Shown here: positions 47,003-54,268 of the stretch, piece by piece
Position numbering within the stretch: the first letter of the stretch is position 1
Layout of the letters: the number at the start of each line of letters is the position of its first letter
NCBI GenBank assembly: GCA_028823345.1
Contig: JAPKBR010000003.1
Location: 82,594 to 146,593 of the forward strand
Direction: 5' to 3'
Origin: Planctomycetota bacterium
GTDB lineage: Bacteria > Planctomycetota > UBA1135 > GCA-002686595
Length of the DNA: 64,000 bases
Position numbers and translations under genes: made by a program
Notes under the pieces: model-generated
Databases searched by the model: none
Told to the model about the DNA's origin: nothing
The model's input: the letters and a program-made list of their open reading frames with translations, nothing else

Positions 47003-47893
47003 TTAGTGGTTATCGCAGGCGGTCAAGGCTGGCTTGTGGGAGGGCGCGTCCATGCCCGCCTGTAACAGGCTGGCAAGATCCGATTCCGGACCAAACATCA
47101 GGGCCACCTCGGCGGCCAGGGCGGCAAAGTCTTGGGTTGCGCGGCAAGAAGCATCCAAAGCCTGCACGGGCAACCCCACCGCCGGAGCTTCGCGCAGACG
47201 AACGCTGGTGCGGATCACCGTATTGAACATGGCCGGGCCAAAGCGCGCATGCAAAGCCACGAGCAATTCCCGGGCGAGGCGCATGCGACGATCAAAGAGG
47301 GTTCCCACTACCCGCACCTCGTAGGTCCGGCCTTGGTTCTCACCCACCTCGTTCAAAACCCGCATGGCTTGCAGAGCACCCTGCAAAGAAAAGGCCCCGG
47401 TCTCGACGATCAAGAAGGCGGCAGTGCAGGCAAAAAGTGCATTTGCGCAGAGCACTCCCTCGGCCCGTGGCGGGCAATCCACCACGACCCAGTCATAGCG
47501 ATCACGCACCGCATCCAAAGAAACCTTCAGGCGCTGCTCTGGGTGAAGCAGGCGTTCGGCGGCCTCTTCGAATTCCACCAGCCGCGGCCGGGAAGGAACT
47601 AAATCGATGCCGAGCGGTCCGCTTTGGATTGCCTGCTCGATGTAGGCTTCCTCCAGCAAGACTTCGGCCAAGGTGGGCTCGTCCATGGGCGCACAACCCA
47701 AGGCCATGGTGGCGTGGGCTTGGGGATCCATATCCACCAACAAAACGCGCTCTCCTTGCTGGGCCAAAGCGCCTGCCAAGTTGACTGCTGTGGTCGTCTT
47801 GCCGCAACCGCCCTTTTGATTCACTAGGGCCAACACCTGCAACGGTCTACCGGGGTGCCGGCCGCGCTTGGGGATGCTGGTTGGGGAAGTCAT
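47003..47893 (-). CDS. ParA/Soj-family ATPase
   Basis: 296 residues. The deviant Walker A VNQKGGCGKTTTAVNLAGAL (about 24-43, with the signature lysine), the DMDPQAHATMALG switch region and VVVDCPPRAEG Walker B are complete. It is a plasmid/chromosome-partition type ATPase that binds DNA when ATP-loaded; KGGxGKTTT and DMDPQ place it in the ParA rather than MinD group. No parB lies nearby. It is in a minus-strand block with a second P-loop ATPase (147 bases upstream) and the HhH protein. Confidence 0.88.
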   Translation of the reverse strand: MTSPTSIPKRGRHPGRPLQVLALVNQKGGCGKTTTAVNLAGALAQQGERVLLVDMDPQAHATMALGCAPMDEPTLAEVLLEEAYIEQAIQSGPLGIDLVPSRPRLVEFEEAAERLLHPEQRLKVSLDAVRDRYDWVVVDCPPRAEGVLCANALFACTAAFLIVETGAFSLQGALQAMRVLNEVGENQGRTYEVRVVGTLFDRRMRLARELLVALHARFGPAMFNTVIRTSVRLREAPAVGLPVQALDASCRATQDFAALAAEVALMFGPESDLASLLQAGMDAPSHKPALTACDNH

Positions 47894-48040
47894 GGGATGA
47901 GCTATGGGAGCCGCGGAGACCGCGGTTCACGCTATTCTGATTATGCCCCCAATGCCTGAACCAATCCAGACAAACATAGGTGACCGGAGGGGCGGATTTG
48001 AAACCCGCAAGTCGCACCGGCACGCACGCCGGCAGGCCAC

Positions 48041-48940
48041 TCAGCGCAGGGCTTTGCGGGCGCGCTGGAAAAAGGGCTGTGATCCCCGGGCCAAATCCAG
48101 GCCGCTCCAGGTCACCACGGTTTGCAGGGCCTTTGCAGCAGGCGAATCGGGCCAGGATACCGTCACAGGGCTGCGCTGCTGCACGCTCTGGGTGATAGCG
48201 GGATCCGCGGGCACCCAACCAATGTACTCGGGCTCGCGGCTCAAAAAGCGGATCGAGGCCCCCCGGAAACGCCCCCAGGCAGCCTTGGCCAAGCCCTCGT
48301 CCTCTGCCCGATTGATCACAACCCCGACCGAAATGCTCGGATTCACGGTGACCGCGCGCTTGTAGATGGCGTAGGCGTCGCTGAGAGCGGTGAGCTCTGG
48401 ATTCGTGACCAAGATGAGGGTGGAGGTGGCGGCCAGATGGGCCAGGGTGGAGTACCCAAGCCCAGCTCCGTGATCGATCACGATCAAATCGAAATCCTCC
48501 TCGAGCGGGGTCAAGGCCTTGAACAGTCGGTCGAGCTGGCGTCGGGTGGGGTTGATCAGGGTCTGACGCCCCACGCCTCCCGAGAGCAAGCTCAACCCAT
48601 GGGGTCCCTTCACCAGCGCGTTGCGGGCGGAAACATCCCCATCCAAGACATGCCCTAGATCATGGACCGGAGTCATCCCCAGGAGCAAATGCGCATTGGC
48701 CATGCCCGCGTCAAAATCCACCAAGAGGACGCGTTCGCCCATGCGCGCCCGCTGAATCGCCAGGTTCGATGCCACGACGCTCTTGCCCGTGCCGCCCTTG
48801 CCGCTGGCGATACACACCACCCGCGCGCCAGTTTGAGGTGAGCCCCCTCGGCGTGCGCGATCCGACGAACTCTGGCCATCCACCGCGCCGCCGGAGCGAC
48901 GCCGGGACAAGAGGCGCGAAAGTGGAAGCCGATTCAACAT
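48041..48940 (-). CDS. MinD/FlhG-like P-loop ATPase
   Basis: 299 residues from ATG 48940 (a TTG four codons upstream is open). The N-terminal 40 residues are basic and serine-rich; then IASGKGGTGKSVVASNLAIQRA (Walker A), LLVDFDAGMANAHLLLG and LIVIDHGAGLGYSTL. The DFDxGxANxHLLLG form is typical of FlhG/FleN (YlxH) ATPases that count or place flagella, but no flagellar gene is in the window. It may serve polar or septal placement of another structure. Confidence 0.82.
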   Translation of the reverse strand: MLNRLPLSRLLSRRRSGGAVDGQSSSDRARRGGSPQTGARVVCIASGKGGTGKSVVASNLAIQRARMGERVLLVDFDAGMANAHLLLGMTPVHDLGHVLDGDVSARNALVKGPHGLSLLSGGVGRQTLINPTRRQLDRLFKALTPLEEDFDLIVIDHGAGLGYSTLAHLAATSTLILVTNPELTALSDAYAIYKRAVTVNPSISVGVVINRAEDEGLAKAAWGRFRGASIRFLSREPEYIGWVPADPAITQSVQQRSPVTVSWPDSPAAKALQTVVTWSGLDLARGSQPFFQRARKALR

Positions 48941-49064
48941 AAGGGCTGACAAGAGTCCCGTGCGGAAGCCCCAAAATCAAGGCTCGGTCTGGGAGAATCA
49001 GGGAATGTCCCTGCAAACCGATGGCTGGGTCGAAACCAACCGGGGCTCGCAAGAGCGACTCGGA

Positions 49065-50576
49065 TCAATGGAATTTGACTTCTTCGCCGATGCGATGAAG
49101 CTTCATCACATTGGTGCTGCGGGCCACACCCGGAGGCACCCCGGCCACAATCAAGATCTCCTCCCCGGGGGCGCAAATTCCGCGCAACTCCAGGGCCTCG
49201 GAGGCCATGTGGATCATGTCTTCCAGACTGGCCTCGCGGCGAAAAAGAACCGGCCGCACGTGGGCCAGGCTGGTCATTCGGGCCACCACATGGGGATTCG
49301 AGGACAGCCCGATGATCTCGGCGTTGGGCCGGTAGCGTGAAATCAAGCGTACGGTGTTGCCCGTCTCGGTAAAGGCCACGATGCGCTTCAGGCCAAGAGC
49401 ATTAGCCGTGTGCACAGCCGCCATGGCGATGGCGTTGAAGAAGGTCGCCTGGTTCGGATTGAGCTTGAGCCGCGGGCGGTGCGTGTAGCGCTCGGACTGT
49501 TCCACCGCCAGGGCAATTTGCCCCATCTGCCTCACAGCCTCTACCGGATATTCACCCACCGCCGTTTCGGCCGAGAGCATGACCCCGTCAGTGCCATCCA
49601 GCACTGCATTGGCCACATCCGTGACCTCAGCCCGGGTCGGACGACTGGACTCGATCATGGACTCCAACATTTCTGTGGCCGTGATTGTGAACTTGCCTGC
49701 TCTTACTGCCGCCGCCAGCACAGACTTTTGCACCAGGGGCAAATCCGCGAGTTCTAACTCCACGCCCAAGTCTCCCCGGGCGACCATGATGCCGTCCGCC
49801 TCTTCCAGCAATTCCTCAAGATTATCCACAGCGACGCGGCGCTCGACCTTGGCAATAATCGCGGCATTAGGGATCAGGGAACGCACTTCACGCAACTCCG
49901 ATCCATGTGCAGCGAAGCTCACGCCCACCATCTCTACATCGAGGTCCCGGGCGAATTTGAGCCACTCACGGTCCCGCTGGGTGGGCAGATCGTAATCCAC
50001 GGTGGAGTCGGGCATATGAACGCCCTTTCGGTTGCCCAGGGCCCCTCCACGCACAACGCGGCCGACAACGGTTTCGCCAAAGCCGTCTTCGACGACGACC
50101 TCCACCTGTCCATCATTGAGGAACACCCGGTGACCGGGCTTCAGGCTCTCGGAGATCCCAGGCACATCGATCTGGACCTCGCCTGGCAGGGCTTTGCCGG
50201 AACCCGAACGCATGCGAATGACCTCTCGTTCCACCAACTGGATCCGTCCCCCGGTAAAGGTTCCGGTTCGCATCTTGGGGCCCGGAAGGTCCACCAGGAT
50301 GCCGATGGGAGTGCAGCGTTCCTGGGCCGCGGCGCGCACCTTGTTGATCCGCCGGCGGGCGTCGGCCTCGTCACCATGACTGAAGTTGATCCGGGCCACG
50401 GACAGGCCCGCGTCGATGAGTTCACCAATGCGGTCCTCAGAGGCCGGGCCGATGGTGACGATGATTTTGGTGTAGGGCAAGGTCCGGGCACCAGTTCCCG
50501 CTGGGCTGCCGGGGCTGCCGGAGCTGGCGGGTGTTTGGCGAGACTTGGACGTGGACATGGACGTGGACTGGGGCAT
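49065..50576 (-). CDS. pyk: Pyruvate kinase
   Basis: 503 residues from ATG 50576. Active-site markers are IVTIGPASE, GLSVARINFSHGD, GIMVARGDLGVELE and the PK signature IIAKVERRVAVDNLEELLEEADG with its catalytic lysine; KFTITATEMLESMIESSRPTRAEVTDVANAVLDGTD matches TQMLESM...PTRAEVSDVANAVxDG, with ITATEM replacing the usual VATQM. It makes pyruvate and ATP from PEP. A 25-residue Ser/Thr/Pro/Gly-rich head precedes the catalytic core, encoded by a short GACGTGGACATG-type repeat. Confidence 0.94.
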   Translation of the reverse strand: MPQSTSMSTSKSRQTPASSGSPGSPAGTGARTLPYTKIIVTIGPASEDRIGELIDAGLSVARINFSHGDEADARRRINKVRAAAQERCTPIGILVDLPGPKMRTGTFTGGRIQLVEREVIRMRSGSGKALPGEVQIDVPGISESLKPGHRVFLNDGQVEVVVEDGFGETVVGRVVRGGALGNRKGVHMPDSTVDYDLPTQRDREWLKFARDLDVEMVGVSFAAHGSELREVRSLIPNAAIIAKVERRVAVDNLEELLEEADGIMVARGDLGVELELADLPLVQKSVLAAAVRAGKFTITATEMLESMIESSRPTRAEVTDVANAVLDGTDGVMLSAETAVGEYPVEAVRQMGQIALAVEQSERYTHRPRLKLNPNQATFFNAIAMAAVHTANALGLKRIVAFTETGNTVRLISRYRPNAEIIGLSSNPHVVARMTSLAHVRPVLFRREASLEDMIHMASEALELRGICAPGEEILIVAGVPPGVARSTNVMKLHRIGEEVKFH

Positions 50577-50792
50577 GGGCACTCGTGGGGGCCGGGAAGG
50601 GCTCCCTAGGCTGTTCAGGGTACCACCTAGAGGCCCTGAAGCGTCCCCCCAAGCCTAGGGCCGGAGAGGAAATCGGATTCTTCCGATTCTACCCCCCGTT
50701 TTCCAAAACCTTGGTAGATATGAGATTGTGAAGGGGCGCTCCCCTGACCAATCCTTCCATCTCCTCTCTTTTTTCATGCCCCCCTGCCTCCT

Positions 50793-50894
50793 ATGGGTAT
50801 CAGAGCAGAAACATCCAGCCGCGGATCCGTCCCGGCAGCAACTACCGCATTCCTACTAGCACTCGTCTTGGCCCTCGTGGTCTATGCAATCTAG
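50793..50894 (+). CDS. 33-residue putative single-span membrane protein
   Basis: ATG 50793 gives a polar head of about 17 residues (MGIRAETSSRGSVPAATT) and a hydrophobic span (AFLLALVLALVVYAI) ending at TAG. A hairpin terminator begins six bases after the stop, which together with the isolated position in a 420-base gap suggests a genuine short transcript. There is no ribosome site. It resembles the many small one-span proteins of bacteria, but no family was recognised. Confidence 0.4.
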   Translation: MGIRAETSSRGSVPAATTAFLLALVLALVVYAI

Positions 50895-50900
50895 CTAGCT

Positions 50901-50927
50901 GAGCGATCATCGGCGAAGTGATCGCTC
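50901..50927 (+). terminator. Intrinsic terminator after the 33-residue ORF
   Basis: Perfect nine-base stem GAGCGATCA/TGATCGCTC with a 9-base loop, followed at some distance by a short T run (CCTTT). It follows the small ORF immediately. Confidence 0.5.
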
Positions 50928-51004
50928 TCGCGGGGCCTTTCCAGGCTCCCGGGGCTCCTGCCTACACTCTGAGCGCCCGTTGCAGGGCTTGCCCGTAGGC
51001 CTTT

Positions 51005-51229
51005 TCACCCCATTTGGATCAATGTGGGCACTTCCTGGTAGGCCGGAAAACGCCCCAGAGCCTTCTTGGAGAACACCAGGCGTCCCTCGATCGTAACCTC
51101 GAAAACCCCTCCGGTACTCTCCACGGAGGCAAGCTCGATATCACCAAAAACACCCTTCAATTCAGCGGCCAGACCGGCCACTTGGGGGAGGTAGTTTCAT
51201 GTTGTGCAGTATTCAATGCTGACTTTCAT
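51005..51229 (-). CDS. SelW/Rdx-family selenoprotein (UGA-encoded selenocysteine)
   Basis: 74 residues if the UGA at 51197-51199 is read as Sec (residue 11). From ATG 51229 the start reads MKVSIEYCTTU, then NYLPQVAGLAAELKGVFG, GGVFEVTIEGRLVFSKKALGRFP. The IEYC-x-x-[C/U]-xYLxxAxxLAxEL pattern and the GVFEVxxxGxxxFSKK...GRFP stretch match the SelT/SelW/SelH (Rdx) thioredoxin-like fold, with CxxU at the redox site. Without readthrough a 10-residue peptide results. A -10 hexamer TATGCT sits six bases before the ATG. Family members are small thiol oxidoreductases. Confidence rests on motif fit and the hairpin just after UGA. Confidence 0.85.
51164..51182 (-). promoter_or_regulatory. SECIS element of the SelW-like gene
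   Basis: Within the coding RNA, 21 bases separate the UGA from a 5-base apical loop GGUCU (51171-51175) closed by a seven-pair stem AGUGGCC/GGCCGCU with one G-U pair. Bacterial SECIS hairpins need a short stem with an early loop G about 16-37 bases after UGA; the loop resembles the GGUCU of the E. coli fdhF element as I recall it. Confidence 0.7.
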
Positions 51230-51235
51230 GGGGGC

Positions 51236-51241
51236 AGCATA
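51236..51241 (-). promoter_or_regulatory. -10 element of the SelW-like gene (near-leaderless)
   Basis: TATGCT on the minus strand, six bases before ATG 51229. It supports this ATG as the true start and a leaderless mRNA. Confidence 0.45.
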
Positions 51242-51466
51242 GCGCATGGGTGGCACAGGAGAGGCCCAGGTCCCACCTAGAACGCGTATGAAACGGGTAT
51301 TTTCCGGTGGCAATTCCCTGCGAGCTCGAAGATCGGGGGCCTCGCTGCGTAAACTCCCGGGCCTCGGCTTTTCCGAGGAGGCAGCCCCGGGTCCCTTCCG
51401 TGACCCGCCCCCCAGCCCCGCAAGATCACCCACCCGTGCCCAAGGCACGGGTCACACCCCACTCAT

Positions 51467-52543
51467 ATGAAGAACTTCACCCTGACTCTGCTCGGCCTCG
51501 GCGCCGCGCCCCTTCTGCTCTCGGCCCTTCCTACCCGTGACACCATCTCCTTCGCCCCGGCGGATGGCACCAGCGTCACCTCGACCTACACCATGAGCAC
51601 CGAGATGACCCTCGATGACATGCAGGTGCTGATGAACGGGGAAGAGAACCCAATGATGCCCAGCATCGAAATGGACATGGTCAGCGCCATGGAAATCCAG
51701 GTCAGCGACACCTATATCTCCATGGCCGATGGCCAACCCACGCGCCTCAAGCGCACCTACGACACGGTCCAGACCAATCTCACCGGTGAGACCGCTATGG
51801 AAATGATGGGCGAGGCCCAAAACGAGTCGATCCTTGGGAGCGGCACATCCGCTCTCGAAGGGGAAACCGTACTCTTCTCACTGAAGGACGGTGAGTACTC
51901 CAAGGCATGGCCCGAAGGGGCAGAGGCCGACGATGATTTGCTCGAGGGCTTGCTCGAAGACATTAGCCTGCGAGGAATGCTCCCCACCGGCGAGGTTGCC
52001 GAAGGCGAGTCCTGGGACATCGAACTCGACATCCTGCTCGACGTCATGGCTCCCGGGGGAGACCTCTCCATGGAAATGGAGATGGACGGCCAAGAGGGCA
52101 GCATGGGTATGGGGCCTGATGCGGACATGATGAGCGATGTTCGCAAGTTACTCAGCGGCAACCTCAGCGGTTCCTTCACCGGCAAGCTCAGCGGCTACCG
52201 TGAAGTGGACGGGGCGAAATTGGCGGTCATCGAAATCGAATTCGAAATCGACTGCGCGACCGATATGATCGAGACCATTCGCGAGCAAATGCAAGAGAGC
52301 CTGCCCCCGGACGCGGGCGTCACCATGGACGTCAGCACCGCGGATGTTAGCTACATCATGGAAGGCGAGGGCGAGCTTCTGTGGAACGCCAGTGCCGGCC
52401 ACATCGCCGGGATGACTTTCGAAGCCGAAGTGGCTATGGGCATGGAGACGACCATGGGCATCGACGCGGGCGGCCAGCAGATGGACATGGAAATGAACAT
52501 GGAAATGTCCGGCGCTACGACCCTCTCGGTCACAGCCAAGTGA
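51467..52543 (+). CDS. Methionine-rich exported protein of unknown function
   Basis: 358 residues with a signal peptide (LTLLGLGAAPLLLSALPTRD). The mature part is acidic and strikingly rich in Met paired with Glu or Asp (EMEMDGQEGSMGMGPDADMM, about 205-224, and QMDMEMNMEMS near the end). Alternating Met/Glu on beta-strand-like segments could bind soft metals, but this may be compositional. The pattern of paired hydrophobic strands suggests a beta-rich fold. A hairpin at 51362-51378 lies in its leader, and a strong terminator follows. Confidence 0.65.
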   Translation: MKNFTLTLLGLGAAPLLLSALPTRDTISFAPADGTSVTSTYTMSTEMTLDDMQVLMNGEENPMMPSIEMDMVSAMEIQVSDTYISMADGQPTRLKRTYDTVQTNLTGETAMEMMGEAQNESILGSGTSALEGETVLFSLKDGEYSKAWPEGAEADDDLLEGLLEDISLRGMLPTGEVAEGESWDIELDILLDVMAPGGDLSMEMEMDGQEGSMGMGPDADMMSDVRKLLSGNLSGSFTGKLSGYREVDGAKLAVIEIEFEIDCATDMIETIREQMQESLPPDAGVTMDVSTADVSYIMEGEGELLWNASAGHIAGMTFEAEVAMGMETTMGIDAGGQQMDMEMNMEMSGATTLSVTAK

Positions 52544-52578
52544 GCTTGAGCTGAACTCTCAGCAACCCAAACTTTGCT

Positions 52579-52618
52579 GGCCCCCGGAAGCTTCGTGCTC
52601 CCGGGGGCCGCTTCTTTT
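52579..52618 (+). terminator. Intrinsic terminator after the Met-rich gene
   Basis: GC-rich nine-base stem GGCCCCCGG/CCGGGGGCC with a 13-base loop followed by CTTCTTTT. A clear rho-independent terminator 35 bases after the stop. Confidence 0.8.
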
Positions 52619-52630
52619 GGGCCCCTAGCG

Positions 52631-52652
52631 CCTGAATAAGGCATAATTCAGG
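52631..52652 (+). promoter_or_regulatory. Dyad overlapping the -10 region of the second DUF309 gene
   Basis: A perfect 7-base inverted repeat CCTGAAT/ATTCAGG (52631-52637 and 52646-52652) surrounds and overlaps CATAAT (52642-52647), a -10-like hexamer 12 bases before the ATG at 52660. The layout fits repressor binding over a promoter. Confidence 0.4.
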
Positions 52653-52659
52653 CTGACCC

Positions 52660-53175
52660 ATGACTCCCGACCGCCTCTTACCCCAGCGCCCGTTCCCCGC
52701 CTACGCGTTCCTGCCGGGCCGAGACCCCCATCCCACCCGGGATCCAGCGGGGCACTCGGCCGGCAACGAGGATCATCCTGCGCCGCAGGATCTGCCAAGG
52801 CCCCACGAATGGCCTTCGAGTCCCGATTACCTCTACGGGATTGACCTCTATAACTACGGCTATCTTTGGGAAGCCCACGAAGCCTGGGAAGGACTTTGGC
52901 ACTTGGCCAAGAACGATCCCGATTCCCAGCGGGCGGATTTCTTGCAAGGCTTGATCCAGTGCGCCGCCGCAACTCTCAAGGTGCGCATGGGACAACCACG
53001 AGGGGTCGTAGCCCTGGCAGGAATGGGCACCGAACGCTTAGCGCGAGTGGCTACCCAAAGGAACGGGGACTACATGAATCTCGATGTGACGAGCTTTGTG
53101 GAGGCCTTTCGGACCTTCGCAGCTTCACAGCCAGAGGACATTCAAGCACGGCCCATGATCGTGTTAGATCACTAA
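52660..53175 (+). CDS. DUF309 family protein with N-terminal extension
   Basis: 171 residues. The DUF309 core (about 60-130) reads YLYGIDLYNYGYLWEAHEAW, then FLQGLIQCAAATLKVRMGQPRG, with the conserved EAHExWE helix and the QGLIQxAAA helix. The first 55 residues are proline- and histidine-rich (GRDPHPTRDPAGHSAG) and are absent from the other DUF309 protein at 7753. Function is unknown. It is convergent with the ArsC-like selenoprotein gene. Confidence 0.78.
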   Translation: MTPDRLLPQRPFPAYAFLPGRDPHPTRDPAGHSAGNEDHPAPQDLPRPHEWPSSPDYLYGIDLYNYGYLWEAHEAWEGLWHLAKNDPDSQRADFLQGLIQCAAATLKVRMGQPRGVVALAGMGTERLARVATQRNGDYMNLDVTSFVEAFRTFAASQPEDIQARPMIVLDH

Positions 53176-53193
53176 GCGCTGGCCCCTGAAAGG

Positions 53194-53544
53194 TCAGCCC
53201 AGGAACTCTTCGTAGATCTCGGCGGAAAAACCCACCAAGACCTTTTTGCCCAAGCGCACAGTGGGCGCGCGGAGATTGCCCGTAGGCCCCAGCATGGCCT
53301 TGGCGATTTCCGCAGCGGTCGGCTTGTCCTTGGGCAAGTCGATGGTCACGACCTTCTTCCCCTTGGCTACCACGAGTTTCGTCGCGTCCTTCAACACGCC
53401 CTTGAGATCCTTGGCGCCGATCTTGTCTTTAGCTGCATTCACCGTCTCACGGATGGTGATGGGCCGACCGTCCATCCAGTCGTCGGCCCGGGTGCAACTC
53501 GTTCAGCCCTTGCGGTGGTAATAGAAATCAATGCGCTTCGCCAT
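53194..53544 (-). CDS. ArsC-family selenoprotein (UGA-encoded selenocysteine, UxxC)
   Basis: 116 residues with Sec at residue 14 (UGA 53503-53505). From ATG 53544: MAKRIDFYYHRKGU, then TSCTRADDWMDGRPITIRET and, C-terminal, LLGPTGNLRAPTVRLGKKVLVGF (quoted as landmarks 78-100). The YxHRKGUTSCxxA site is a UxxC version of the CxxC/CX5R redox motif of ArsC/Spx-like thioredoxin folds, and GNLRAP is typical of the family. Readthrough joins the short head to a long frame of the same phase, whereas initiation inside (at 53475) would lose the redox centre. It is probably a thiol reductase; arsenate as substrate is not shown. Confidence 0.87.
53461..53489 (-). promoter_or_regulatory. SECIS element of the ArsC-like gene
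   Basis: Perfect 8-pair stem GGGCCGAC/GUCGGCCC with a 13-base loop beginning with G (53469-53481). The loop starts 21 bases after the UGA, inside the bacterial SECIS window. Confidence 0.6.
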
Positions 53545-53592
53545 GGGGACTAGGATGAGGACCTAGGCCTCCGGACGCAAGAGGCCAGCCCC

Positions 53593-54165
53593 CTAGGAAC
53601 GAACCTGGCGGAGAAGCCCGTCCACCAAAGCCGAAACCAGGGGCAACTGGTCTCCCACCGACTGTTCCTCCCCAGGAGGCACATGCAAGAAGAGGGCTTG
53701 GATGCCCAGCTCCGCTCCCCGTTGCAGCCCATGGGAATAGGTCCTCTCGCACACATAAGCCCCCGCATCCCGGGATTGCCGGACCTTCATGGCTCCTGCG
53801 GCCCGCAATGCGTCCTCGAGGGCATCCAGGTCAAGGGATGTCTCCCGGTCCGGTCCCGCCAACCCGAGAGAAGAAACCGTGACCCCCTCGTTATCTTCCC
53901 TCTCCCCCACTATTGCCCCGCCAGCCCTCTGCTCTAGGCGAAATCCAGGCCCCGGGTGCACCCCGAGACTCAAGATCGCAAGGGGCGGCTGCCCGAGGGC
54001 CTCGAGCTCCCGATCCAGGCCCTCGGCCGCCCCGCGAAAGGTCACGGGCAACTCGCACCCATGGCAATCGGGTCGCTGGCCCAGCAGGCGGGCCAACTCC
54101 CCAGAAGGGTTGTGCTCGACCCCGGCAAAGGGTCCGAATCCTGTGATCAGTAGCTGGGCTTGCAT
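53593..54165 (-). CDS. pcp: Pyroglutamyl-peptidase I
   Basis: 190 residues from the ATG giving MQAQLLITGFGPFAGVEHNPS. The catalytic cysteine is in DAGAYVCERTYSHGL and histidine in ALFLHVPPGEE, as in peptidase C15; a glutamate lies in the VHPGPGFRLEQRA stretch (about 70-80). It removes N-terminal pyroglutamate from peptides in the cytosol. A TAGTCT hexamer seven bases upstream suggests a leaderless mRNA. A longer frame from 54333 overlaps the divergent gene and is rejected. Confidence 0.9.
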   Translation of the reverse strand: MQAQLLITGFGPFAGVEHNPSGELARLLGQRPDCHGCELPVTFRGAAEGLDRELEALGQPPLAILSLGVHPGPGFRLEQRAGGAIVGEREDNEGVTVSSLGLAGPDRETSLDLDALEDALRAAGAMKVRQSRDAGAYVCERTYSHGLQRGAELGIQALFLHVPPGEEQSVGDQLPLVSALVDGLLRQVRS

Positions 54166-54268
54166 GGACCACAGACTACTGCCTCGGGAGCATGGACGGG
54201 AGTACAGCCCGCCCGTTACTCTCTGCCAAGGCAATTCCCTCCCTGAACCGGCGAGAAACGAGAAGACA

